From contig CM049313.1 in the NCBI GenBank assembly GCA_026874595.1, positions 53,369,659-53,433,658 of the forward strand: DNA of 64,000 nucleotides, in the 5' to 3' direction. Position 1 is the stretch's first letter. Every line of letters starts with the position of its first letter. Source of the DNA: Sipunculus nudus (lineage: Eukaryota; Annelida; Sipuncula; Golfingiida; Sipunculidae). Under the pieces are notes generated by a model, which saw only the letters and a list, made by a program, of their open reading frames with translations, was not told where the DNA came from and ran no database searches. Of this stretch, positions 1 through 11,800 are shown piece by piece. A program made the translations under genes and the position numbers.

Positions 1-570
1 GTCTACAGTAGCGCCTATGATATTATCACATTAGCATACGTGACGTCGGAAAACGGCCAAATTCCAACAATATAAATTGCAATATATGGTACATATTACA
101 GTTAGGTCACTAATTTAAACCTTCATTTTAATGGCGTGCTGACTGGTTAACTTCACTAATGCTACCCTGACACTGGCACGATTTTTGTTCCCGATTTGAC
201 ACGCAATGCGTCGTACCAATATTTAAGTTTTCGTGAAAAAGCGCGAGAGTGTGAAGGAAGCGGGCGTGTGTGCAATGCAAAGAGAGAATTTTGAAATTTT
301 CAAAATTTGGCATGCATTAATTTTCGTACTGTGTGCGTGCCTCTCGCGCGAACCATGCGTGAACACTGCGCGAACTCTGCGCGAACACTTCTGACGGTGC
401 TTGTCTGTGTGCGAAGTCGTCCTGGCAATGGGTTGCGATTCGGGAAGACACCGGGAACTATGCGTGTCCTGGGTGACACTGTGGGCCAATGCGGTACGGT
501 AAACGTGAACAATACTTAACCTATGCGTAATCAAGTAGTGCCATTGCGTGTCAATGTGTACCAATGCGGC
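1..570. other. GCG/CGAA-word-rich repeat-like DNA, no gene
   Basis: The stretch from about 130 to 560 is dense in short related words such as gcgcgaac, tgcgtg and cgcgaa on one arm and their complements on the other. A near-palindromic A/T core lies at about 290-310. This looks like a decayed foldback or miniature transposon rather than coding DNA. Open frames here are short and overlap on both strands, as expected from word bias. A similar word-rich stretch lies at 57.6-58.9 kb. No gene is supported. Confidence 0.35.
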
Positions 571-2292
571 CCACAGACGGCCCTTGCCATAACCTGGTTA
601 TCGCACGATGAATATGCACAAATGCACCATAAATTATTTAAAGTGAGTAAATCAAGTCACTTTACCTTAACTATAGTTAGATTAACTGTTATTTATTATT
701 TTTTTTTATTCTAGCATTTAGCAAATATGAGACGATGTTATCGATGCTTTTTAATCAATGTCATGGAATCTAGCAGTAACATTTATGTCAGCTTTACATT
801 CCACACTAATCTGATTTAACACAAATGGCGGTTGGTTTTCAAGGTACAGGTTACAGAAACTGTTTTAGTTGTCAATTTACAAATCATTTCGCGATATTAA
901 AGTAGTTTCTTTATTTGAAACAGCTGTCTGATGAAAATCTATAAAATCAAAATGTTTGGAAGCTTAGATTCAACGCACAGTTGTTCCTCTATTTTTTCGA
1001 GAGCAGTATCTCATTTTGAAATTATTTTAGAGAATCGGTGCGGCGTGTTGTGTGTGAGGCCTACATTATGAAATACCGAGAGGACCTCTCCTGCTCGGAT
1101 CTGTAAGCATAATCTGAATTCCACGTTTTATATGCATTCAGAAGCAGTTATTTATAATTTATTTGTCAATATACCTGAAACAAATATACCCATTTATTCA
1201 AGGATAATAGTGTTGTCTCAACATGTGATATCCAGACAAACACACTGAATTTAAAACATAAACATTTTATGACCTCATGCCTCTCTTCATTTTTACCCTC
1301 TCTTGTAATGGTTATTACCAATTCCGCTGACGTGGCAAAATATTCCACTGCCATCCTGTATCTCAACTACCAGACTAATATGAATGCAGACAATGAGACA
1401 TCGAGGTCCATATTGATCTAATAAATCACCTGAAGATGTTACATTATTCCAGGGATGTAAACTTCAGACAGGTACTAGGAGGAACTTTTATAAGCAGGTG
1501 CCAGATGGCCAAATATTCTAAATCAGATGACGGAACTATAGTATCTAAGGTATAATACCAAATGATACACATAAAAAGGGGTGCCTTCTGATGTTAAAGT
1601 GATAATACGTACTTCACCCAACGCCTGCTGCAAGTCCAAAATAATTCACCTTCTAGCTTCAGTAGCTTAGTATAATTTCAAATTAATCAGTATTAGCATA
1701 TTACACGTTGATTATTTTGCACTTGAAGAAGTTTTCATTCTAAATATGACAATTACTCCTTTGTGCGATATTCTGGCGAAAATGACGAAATTATACAATG
1801 GTGTAGTCTCTGATAGGTGGCGCTGTGTCGTTTTTGCTATATATTATCCAATAGTTTAGGGTTTAAAGCGAAATTGGAATAATGATCTCTTGTGCACATG
1901 CGTGGCATCATTTCATACACGATAATTAGGAAAGGAATTCTCTGAGGAGTGGCCATAGAGGAGTTGCGTGACAACAGTCCAGTGTCTCCACCATCGTTTA
2001 TCATATAGATGAATAGGCCAGGGTTTACACATGTATTAAATGAGACATAGGGAGATAAATGAGCTATTGATGAGTAGAGTAAGAATTGACCATAACGAAA
2101 ACAACATAATTATTTTTTATGCAACTTGTGGACTTTAAGTGTATGCCTATAGATTAAACTTAGGTCCAACTCGGATAAAACATATCGAAAGCTGGAGTGC
2201 AGAATCTGCCACTCGCGTTTGCTAACCCTCCACTGTCATTAACATCAGTGGTTTCCCCGTGTTCTCTTATCTCGTATATTTAATAAACATTG
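571..2292. other. unannotated AT-rich DNA
   Basis: I see no convincing open frame, RNA gene or named repeat here. Frames are interrupted throughout and no splice-bounded coding block stood out. Confidence 0.5.
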
Positions 2293-2412
2293 TTAAGCTG
2301 CTTGTCCACTTGTACGGATGAGGATGCAGTTATATTGCAAATAAAACCTTATCCGCATGCGTATCCGCACCCAGTTCCGCACCGCATCCTTACAAGTAGA
2401 CAAGTGGCTTTA
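2293..2412. mobile_element. PIF/Harbinger-type MITE with TTA target duplication
   Basis: A 114-bp element (2,296-2,409) has terminal inverted repeats beginning AGCTGCTTGTCCACTTGTA on the left and, on the complementary strand of the right end, AGCCACTTGTCTACTTGTA, continuing as GGATG. It is flanked on both sides by TTA (2,293-2,295 and 2,410-2,412). A 3-bp TTA duplication is the known signature of PIF/Harbinger insertion. There is no coding capacity, so it is a non-autonomous miniature element. Confidence 0.75.
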
Positions 2413-2975
2413 CACAGTATATAGACAAAGCGTACCCTGGCATATATTATAAGCATCAACAGGCGTGACAAAGGAAATATTCTAAAATGCATAGTTTCTC
2501 ACGCCTGCTGTCAGTTATATTGACCTTTAACTTTTTGAAAGATCAGCACTCTGGTACTCGTTACTTTAATAGACAGTTGTGTCAATAATAACAAGTACGG
2601 TTGGTCGAGCAAATATTTTACACTAAAAAGTTCATATTCCATTAACACCAAGACAGATTCTTGGTGAAACATGTTATGAGACTCGTAAGTGATTATGTTA
2701 TAAGAGCTATGTGGATGAAATCATGCATTTGATCAGCATCAAAAACTGTAACTTTTAATTGTTAAAGCCAATTTGACTAAAATAACTCACAATAGAAGAG
2801 CTTTAATATATCAGTAATAAATACCTGGTTTGCCCTGAAATTTGTAACGCGTGTTTTATCCTATTATGTAGTTTTCTAAAAATTATTATCTGCTTAATTG
2901 CAGAGATGATGCAATTTTTTCTGTTACCGTTTTATATAGGTCATGAAAATCCGTATGCCAGTTGGTCACAGATAA

Positions 2976-2979
<4 letters not shown>

Positions 2980-3034
<55 letters not shown>

Positions 3035-3200
3035 GATTATATGGAGCACAGAGAGGGGAAGAGCGGGAGAGAGACAGACAGACAGACATACAGACAGAGA
3101 GAGAGAGAGTGAGAGAGAGAGAGAGGAGAAAGCAAGAAGGGTAAACAGACAGGCAAGCGAACGGACAGACAGAAAATCAGACAGAAAACACCTTTATTTA
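2980..3200. repeat. (TA)n microsatellite followed by GA/CAGA-rich tract
   Basis: About 50 bp of TA dinucleotides is followed by roughly 140 bp of purine-rich GAGA and CAGACAGA repeats. Frames through it translate as IYIY or RERE runs and are not genes. Confidence 0.95.
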
Positions 3201-3671
3201 TATAATACGATTTATCATAATACTTTTCTGTCAATATCAGTGCGTCATTCAGATACCTAGATGTTCAATTCAAATGGTATTTCAAGATACCTGGAGCGAA
3301 TTTGAATCTCATGACATGCTCCGTGCCCCCTGGCGACTTATAAGACATTTGAAAAAGAACAAACGATCAACATCAATATAAATAAAAAAAATCCTAAGAA
3401 ACCTGAACTTAAAGTGCTTACAGATCGTGTTCTTTAATTTCAGATATTATACATTCATATGAACAAATATACCTTTATAATGTCAATTATTTTGCTCTGA
3501 CTAATGATGTTAATTGATACAAATGTCGCTTGAAGATAATCTACACATGTGTGGATGATAATATTTTTTAACAAATAGTTTCTAAACATTTTGTTATTAT
3601 TTCTCTGTGATATGTTCAATATTTTTATTTCATGCAATATATATTTAGCACACATCATATTCATATACATT
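3201..3671. other. unannotated AT-rich DNA
   Basis: Nothing recognisable; frames are short and AT-biased. Confidence 0.5.
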
Positions 3672-4022
3672 TAAGGTCAAATAAAAGAATATGTCTCTCT
3701 TTTATAAATCGCATAGAGAATTATAATTTCGATAAAAATGTTCATATTTTTTTAAAATTGATCGTATCATTTTGTTTTATCTTGGTTAGCTGTACCAGGT
3801 TAGCTGTACATTTGTATTGGTTGAGCGAGAATCGACGCGCCGGGGAAAGTATTGTATTGTAAGTAAAAGGCTCTTTTCGAGAGAGGGGTTACAAAGTGCG
3901 CGGCAGATCTAGTTATGCTATTGTTGTGGGGTTTAGCGTGTCTTGTTCCCAGCCTTTTAAGTATTCAGCGTGCTCTTGAATATAGATGGGCTATAGTAGA
4001 ATAAGCAGTCCAGGTTTTGTAT
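3672..4022 (+). repeat. copy 1 of direct repeat flanking the minisatellite
   Basis: This roughly 350-bp block is repeated at 5,320-5,700 in the same orientation, spaced about 1,680 bp. Shared landmarks are a GGTTAGCTGTACCA word, GAATCGACGCGCCGG, GAGAGGGGTTACAAA and GAATATAGATGGGC. Each copy is followed by sequence rich in GTGTCCAG words. The pair therefore brackets one [flank + minisatellite] unit and starts a second. No coding potential is evident. Confidence 0.8.
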
Positions 4023-4055
4023 TAGTCCTATGAATATAAATGAATTTAAAGATGT

Positions 4056-4400
4056 GCGTACGCAGTTGTGAAACACAGTCTATGGAGGCTGCCGAGTCCA
4101 GAAGTGCCGACTGACAGTGTAGAGGGGAGCTGAGACCTAGTGTCCAGAGAAGAGCTGCGACCCAGTGTCAAGAGAGGTGCTGCGAGAGGTGCGGCCACCC
4201 AGTGTCCAAAGAGGTGCTGCGACAAATGCTGCTGCATAGTGTCCAGACGTGCTGCGAGAGGTGCTGCGTACGCAGTAGTGAAACACAGTCTTTGGAGGCT
4301 GCCGAGTCCAGATGTGCCTATTTACTGTGAAGAGGGGTGCTGAGACTCAGTGTCCAGAGAAGAGCACGACCCAATGTCCAGAGAGATGTTGCAAGATGTG
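4056..4400 (+). repeat. two tandem copies of a ~210-bp unit leading into the minisatellite
   Basis: GCGTACGCAG begins a unit at 4,056 and again at 4,266. Each is followed by a conserved stretch (GTGAAACACAGTCT, GGAGGCTGCCGAGTCCAGA) and then degenerate GTGTCCAGAGAAGAG words. These degenerate words grade into the 25-bp array to the right and look like its older, diverged edge. Confidence 0.75.
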
Positions 4401-5270
4401 CTGCCAGCCAGTGTCGAGTGAGGTGCTGCCAGCCGGTGCCGAATGATGTGCTGCCAGCCGGTGTCGAGTGAAGTGCTACCAGCCGGTGTCGAGTGGGATG
4501 CTGCCACCTGGTGTCGAGTGAAGTGCTACTAGCCGGTGTCGATTGGGGTGCTGCCACCTGGTGTCGAGTGAGGTGCTGCCAGCTTGTGTCCAGTGAGGTG
4601 CTGCCAGCGGGTGTCCAGTGAGGTCCTGCAAGCTTGTGTCCAGTGAGGTCCTGCCAGCTGGTGTCCAGTGAGGTGCTACCAGCTGGTGTCCAGTGAGGTG
4701 CTGCCAGCGGGTGTCCAGTGAGGTCCTGCAAGCTTGTGTCCAGTGAGGTCCTGCCAGCTGGTGTCCAGTGAGGTCCTGCCAGCGGGTGTCCAGTGAGGTC
4801 CTGCCAGCTGGTGTCCAGTGAGGTCCTGCCAGCGGGTGTCCAGTAAGGTCCTGCCAGCTGGTGTCCAGTGAGGTCCTGCAAGCTTGTGTCCAGTGAGGTC
4901 CTGCCAGCTGGTGTCCAGTGAGGTGCTACCAGCTGGTGTCCAGTGAGGTGCTGCCAGCGGGTGTCCAGTGAGGTCCTGCAAGCTTGTGTCCAGTGAGGTC
5001 CTGCCAGCTGGTGTCCAGTGAGGTGCTGCCAGCGGGTGTCCAATGAGGTCCTGCCAGCTGGTGTCCAGTCAGGTCCTGCCAGCGGGTGTCCAGTAAGGTC
5101 CTGCCAGCTGGTTTCCAGTGAGGTCCTGCCAGCGGGTGTCCAATGAGGTCCTGCAAGCTGATGTCCAGTGAGGTCCTACCAGCGGGTGTCCAGTGAGGTC
5201 CTGCCAGCTGGTGTCGAGTGAGGTCCTGCCAGCTGGTGTTCAGTGAGGTGCATTGAGGTGCCGCCAACCT
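4400..5270 (+). repeat. 25-bp minisatellite, about 34 units
   Basis: The unit reads GTGTCCAGTGAGGTCCTGCC plus AGCTG, AGCGG or AAGCTT variants. Left-edge units have GTGTCGAGTGAGGTGC instead. Because 25 is not a multiple of 3 and the unit lacks stops on the minus strand, all three minus frames stay open and yield a 25-residue periodic pseudo-protein. That is a by-product of repeat composition, not evidence of a gene. Arrays inside flanking conserved blocks are typical of non-autonomous Helitron/Helentron-like elements of bivalves; this origin is only inferred. Confidence 0.9.
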
Positions 5271-5319
5271 GGGTCCAGTGTCACTAGTTCTGGAGATCTA
5301 GAGAGTGTTAAACTAGACA

Positions 5320-5790
5320 ATCAAGGCCAAATAAAAGATTATGTCTATCTGTTATTATCGCATGGGGAATTTCAATTTGATTAAAATGTTCATATTTTAT
5401 GTCCATTGTGATTCTAGATGTTACGATATGGATCGTGTCATTTTGTTTTATTTTCATTTCTCGGGTTAGCTGTACCAAGTGAGCTGTACATTTGTATTTG
5501 TTTAACAAGAATCGACGCGCCGGTCAGAGTATTGCATTGTAAAACAATGGCTGTGTTCAAGAGAGGGGTTACAAAAGGTGTGGCAGATACATGCCATTGA
5601 TGTGGATTTAGCGTGTTTTGTTCCCAGTCCATTAAGGGTTCAGTGTGCTCATGAATATAGATGGGCCATAGTAGAAAAAGCAGGCAAGGTTTTGTTTACA
5701 CCCAGTGTCCAGCGAAGTGTCGCGAGAGGTCCTGCCGCCAATTGTCCAGCGAAGAGCTACGAGAGGTGCACCGTGCAGTGTGTTTAGAAA
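5320..5790 (+). repeat. copy 2 of the flanking direct repeat, with start of a second minisatellite
   Basis: This block is homologous to 3,672-4,022. From about 5,700 it runs into CCCAGTGTCCAGCGAAG and CAATTGTCCAGCGAAGAGC words, matching the degenerate left edge of the 25-bp array, and then stops at the satellite border near 5,830. The second array is therefore truncated or was displaced by the satellite. Confidence 0.75.
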
Positions 5791-5829
5791 TAGTACACAA
5801 AGTGGATATAATGGCGTGATTTTCGGATT

Positions 5830-8800
5830 GTCAACATAGTGGATACCACAGTGTTGTTTATATCCCCATCAACACAGCCAGAAACTGCAGCGTCGTTTAT
5901 AAAACCTGATCAACACAGTGAAAACCGCAATCTAATTATAACTTGGTCTACACACCAGAATACCACAATTTTGTTTATATCCTAGTCTATACAGCCAGGA
6001 ACCGCCGCATCGTTTATAACCTGATCAACACAGTGAAAACCGCAACTTTATTATATCCTGGTCCACACACCAGAATACCATGTGTTGTTAATTTCCTAGT
6101 CTACACAGCTAGAAACCGCCTCATCGTTCATAACCTGATCAACAAAGTGAAAACCGCAACTTAATTATAACCTGGTCTACACACCAGAATACCACAGTGT
6201 GCTGTTTATATCCCGGTCTACACAGCTAGAAACCGCCGCATCGTTTATAACCTGATCAACAAAGTGAAAACCGCAATTTAATTATACCTGGTCTACACAC
6301 CAGAATACCACAATGTTGTTTATATCCCAGTCTACACAGCTAGAAACCACTGCATCGTTTATAATCTCATCAACACAGTGAAAACCGCAATTTAATTATA
6401 ATCTGGTCTACACACGAGAATACCACAATTTTCTTAATATCCCAGTCTACACAGCTAGAAACCACTGCATCGTTTATAACCTGATCAACAAAGTGAAAAC
6501 CGCAATTTAATTATATACTAGTCCACACACCAGAATACCACAGTGTTGTTTATTTCCTAGTCTACACAGCTAGAAACAACTGCATCGTTTATAATCGGAA
6601 CAACAAAGTGAAAACCGCAACCTAATTATATCCTGGTCTACACACCAGAATACCACAGTGTTGTTTATATCCGAGTCTACACAGCTAGAAACCGCCGCAT
6701 CGTTTATAACCTGATCAACAAAGTGAAAACCGCAACTTAATTATAACCTGGACTACATACCAGAATACCACAGTGCTGTTTATATCCCGGTCTAAACAGC
6801 TAAAAACCGCCGCATCGTTTATAACCTGATCAACAAAGTGAAAACCGCAATTTAATTATAACCTGGTCTACACACCAGAATACCACAGTGCTGTTTATAT
6901 CCCGGTCTACACAGCTAGAAACCGCTGCATTGTTTATAACCTGATCAACACAGTGCATACCGCAACTTAATTATATCCTGGTCCACACTACAGAATACCA
7001 CAGTGTTGTTTATATCCCGGTCTACACAGCTAGAAACCGCTGCATCGTTTATAACCTGATCAACACAGTGCAAACCGCAATTTAATTATAACCTGGTCTA
7101 TACACCAGAATACCACAGTTTTACACACCAGAATACCAAAATGTTGTTAATTTCCCAGTCTACACAGCTAGAAACCACTGCATCGTTTATAATCTGATCA
7201 ACAGAGTGAAAACCGCAATTTAATTATATCCTGGTCCACACACCAGAATACCACAGTGTTGTTTATATCCCAGTCTACACAGCCAGAAACCGCCGCATCG
7301 TTTATAACCTGATCAACACAGTGAAAACCGCAATTTAATTATATCCTGGTCCACACACCAGAATACCACAATGTTGTTTATATCCTTATCTACACAGCCA
7401 GAAACCGCCGCATTGTTTATAACCAGACCAACACAGTGAAAACCGCAACTTAATTATATCCTGGTCCACACACCAGAATACCACAGTGTTGTTTATTTCC
7501 TAGTCTACACAGCTAGAAATTACTGCATCGTTTATAACCTGATCCACAAAGTGGAAACCGCAACTTAATTATATCCTCGTCTACACACTAGAATACCACA
7601 GTTTTGTTTATATCCTTGCCTACACAGCTAGAAACCGCCGCATCGTTTACCACCTGATCAACAAAGTGAAAACCGCAACATAATTATAACCTGGTCTACA
7701 CACCAGAATACCACAGGGTTGTTTATATCATCATCAACACAGCCAGAAACTGCAGCGTCGTTTATAAAACCTGATCAACACAGTGAAAACCGCAATTTAA
7801 TTATAACTTGGTCTACACACCAGAATACCACAATTTTGTTTATATCCTAGTCTATACAGCCAGGAACCGCCGCATCGTTTATAACCTGATCAACACAGTG
7901 AAAACCGCAACTTTATTATATCCTGGTCCACACACCAGAATACCATGTGTTGTTAATTTCCTAGTCTACACAGCTAGAAACCGCCGCATCGTTCATAACC
8001 TGATCAACAAAGTGAAAACCGCAACTTAATTATAACCTGGTCTACACACCAGAATACCACAGTGCTGTTTATATCCCGGTCTACACAGCTAGAAACCGCC
8101 GCATCGTTTATAACCTGATCAACAAAGTGAAAACCGCAATTTAATTATACCTGGTCTACACACCAGAATACCACAATGTTGTTTATATCCCAGTCTACAC
8201 AGCTAGAAACCACTGCATCGTTTATTATCTCATCAACACAGTGAAAACCGCAATTTAATTATAATCTGGTCTACACACGAGAATACCACAATTTTCTTAA
8301 TATCCAAGTCTACACAGCTAGAAACCACTACATCGTTTATAACCTGATCAACAAAGTGAAAACCGCAATTTAATTATATACTAGTCCACACAACAGAATA
8401 CCACAGTGTTGTTTATTTCCTAGTCTACACAGCTAGAAACAACTGCATCGTTTATAATGGGATCAACAAAGTGAAAACCGCAACCTAATTATATCCTGGT
8501 CTACACACCAGAATACCACAGTGTTGTTTATATCCGAGTCTACACAGCTAGAAACCGCCGCATCGTTTATAACCTGATCAACAAAGTGAAAACCGCAACT
8601 TAATTATAACCTGGACTACATACCAGAATACCACAGTGCTGTTTATATCCCGGTCTAAACAGCTAAAAACCGCCGCATCGTATATAACCTGATCAACAAA
8701 ATGAAAACCGCAATTTAATTATAACCTGGTCTACACACCAGAATACCACAGTGCTGTTTATATCCCGGTCTACATAGCTAGAAACCGCTGCATCGTTTAT

Positions 8801-11800
8801 AACCTGATCAACACAGTGCATACCGCAACTTAATTATATCCTGGTCCACACTACAGAATACCACAGTGTTGTTTATATCCCGGTCTACACAGCTAGAAAC
8901 CGCTGCATCGTTTATAACCTGATCAACACAGTGCAAACCGCAATTTAATTATAACCTGGTCTATACACCAGAATACCACAGTTTTACACACCAGAATACC
9001 AAAATGTTGTTTATTTCCCCGTCTACACAGCTAGAAACCACTGCATCGTTTATAATCTGATCAACAGAGTGAAAACCGCAATTTAATTATATCCTGGTCC
9101 ACACACCAGAACACCACAGTGTTGTTTATATCCCAGTCTACACAGCCAGAAACCGCCGCATCGTTTATAACCTGATCAACACAGTGAAAACCGCAATTTA
9201 ATTATATCCTGGTCCACACACCAGAATACCACAATGTTGTTTATATCCTTATCTACACAGCCAGAAACCGCCGCATTGTTTATAACCAGACCAACACAGT
9301 GAAAACCGCAACTTAATTATATCCTGGTCCACACACCAGAATACCACAGTGTTGTTTATTTCCTAGTCTACACAGCTAGAAATTACTGCATCGTTTATAA
9401 CCTGATCCACAAAGTGGAAACCGCAACTTAATTATATCCTCGTCTACACACTAGAATACCACAGTTTTGTTTATATCCTTGCCTACACAGCTAGAAACCG
9501 CCGCATCGTTTACCACCTGATCAACAAAGTGAAAACCGCAACATAATTATAACCTGGTCTACACACCAGAATACCACAGGGTTGTTTATATCATCATCAA
9601 CACAGCCAGAAACTGCAGCGTCGTTTATAAAACCTGATCAACACAGTGAAAACCGCAATTTAATTATAACTTGGTCTACACACCAGAATACCACAATTTT
9701 GTTTATATCCTAGTCTATACAGCCAGAAACCGCCACATCGTTTATAACCTGATCAACAAAGTGAAAACCGCAATTTAATTATAACCTGGTCTACACCCCC
9801 GAATACCACAATGTTGTTTACATCCCAGTCTACACAGCCAGAAACCGCTGCATCGTTTATAGCCTGATCAACACAGTACAAACCTCAATTTAATAATAAC
9901 CTGATCCACGCACCAGCATACCACAGCGTTGTTTATATCCCGGTCTACACAGCCAGAAACCACAGCGTCGTTTATATCCTGATCAACAAAGTGAAAACCG
10001 CAACTTAATTATAACCTGGTCTACACACCAGAATACCACAGTGTTGTTTATATCCCGATCAACACACCTAGAAACCGCAGTGTCGTTTATATAACCTGAT
10101 CAACACAGTGAAAACCGCAATTTAATTATAATCTGGTCTACACACCAGAATACCACAATGTTGTTTATATCCTAGTCTACAGAGGCAGAAACCGCGACAT
10201 CGTTTATAACCCGATCAACACAGTGAAAACCGCAACTTAATTATATCCTGGTCCACACACCAGAATACCACAGTGTTGTTTATTTCCTAGTCTACACAGC
10301 TAGCAACCACTGCATCGTTAATAACCTGATCAACAAAGTGCATACCGCGACTTAATTATATCCTGGTCCACACACCAGAATACCACAGTGTTGTTTATAT
10401 CCCGGTCTACACAGCTAGAAACCGCTGCATCGTTTATAACCTGCTCAACACAGTGCAAACCGCAATATAATTATAACCTGGTCTACACACCAGAATACCA
10501 CAGTGTTGTTTATATCCCGGTCTAAACAGCTAGAAACCACAGCGTCGTTTATATCCTGATCAACAAAGTGAAAACCGCAACTTAATTATATCCTGGTCCA
10601 CACACTAGAATACCACAGTGTTGTTCATATCCCAGTCTACACATCTCAAAAACGCTGCATCGTTTATAACTTGATCAACACAGTGAAAACCGCAATTTAA
10701 TTATAACCTGATCCACGCACCAGAATACCACAGCGTCGTTTATATCCCGGTCTACACAGCCAGAAACCACAGCGTCGTTTATAACCTGATCAACAAAGTG
10801 AAAACCGCAACTTAATTATATCCTATTCCACACACCAGAATACAACACTGTTGTTTATTTCCCGATCAACACACCTAGAAACCGCAGTGTCGTTTATATA
10901 ACCTGATCAACACAGTGAAAACCGCAATTTAATTATAATCTGGTCTACACACCAGAATACCACAATGTTGTTTATATCCTAGTCTACAGAGCCAGAAACC
11001 ACCGCATCGTTTATAACCCGATCAGCACAATGAAAACCGCAACTTAATTATATCCTGGTCCACACACCAGAATACCACAGTGTTGTTTATATCCCGGTCT
11101 ACACAGCTAGAAACCGCTGCATCGTTTATAACCTGATCAACACAGTGCAAACCGCAATATAATTATAACCTGGTCTACACACCAGAATACCACAGTGTTG
11201 TTTATATCCCGGTCTAAACAGCTAGAAACCACAGCGTCGTTTATAACCTGATCAACAAAGTGAAAACCGCAACTTAATTATATCCTATTCCACACACCAG
11301 AATACAACACTGTTGTTTATTTCCCAATCAACACACCTAGAAACCGCAGTGTCGTTTATATAACCTGATCAACACAGTGAAAACCGCAATTTAATTATAA
11401 TCTGGTCTACACACCAGAATACCACAATGTTGTTTATATCCTAGTCTACAGAGCCAGAAACCGCCGCATCGTTTATAACCCGATCAGCACAGTGAAAACC
11501 GCAACTTATTTATATCCTGGTCCACACACCAGAATACCACAGTGTTGTTTATATCCGAGTCTACACAGCTAGAAACCGCCGCATCCTTTATAACCTGATC
11601 AACAAAGTGAAAACCGCAACTTAATTATAACCTGGACTACACACCAGAATAGAACAGTGCTGTTTATATCCCGGTCTAAACAGCTAAAAACCGCCGCATT
11701 GTTTATAACCTGATCAACAAAGTGAAAACCGCAATTTAATTATAACCTGGTCTACCCACCAGAATACCACAGCGCTGTTTATATCCCGGTCTACACAGCT

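Noticed and set aside
4318-5267. Long minus-strand open frames (up to 241 residues) with WTPAGRTSLDT-type repeats
   Set aside because: They are translations of the 25-bp minisatellite. The unit has no stop in any minus frame and 25 is not a multiple of 3, so all frames are open; there is no start context or conserved domain.
5943-8029. Two nearly identical 73-residue frames
   Set aside because: They sit at the same place in successive 1,865-bp satellite units; most other units have stops there.
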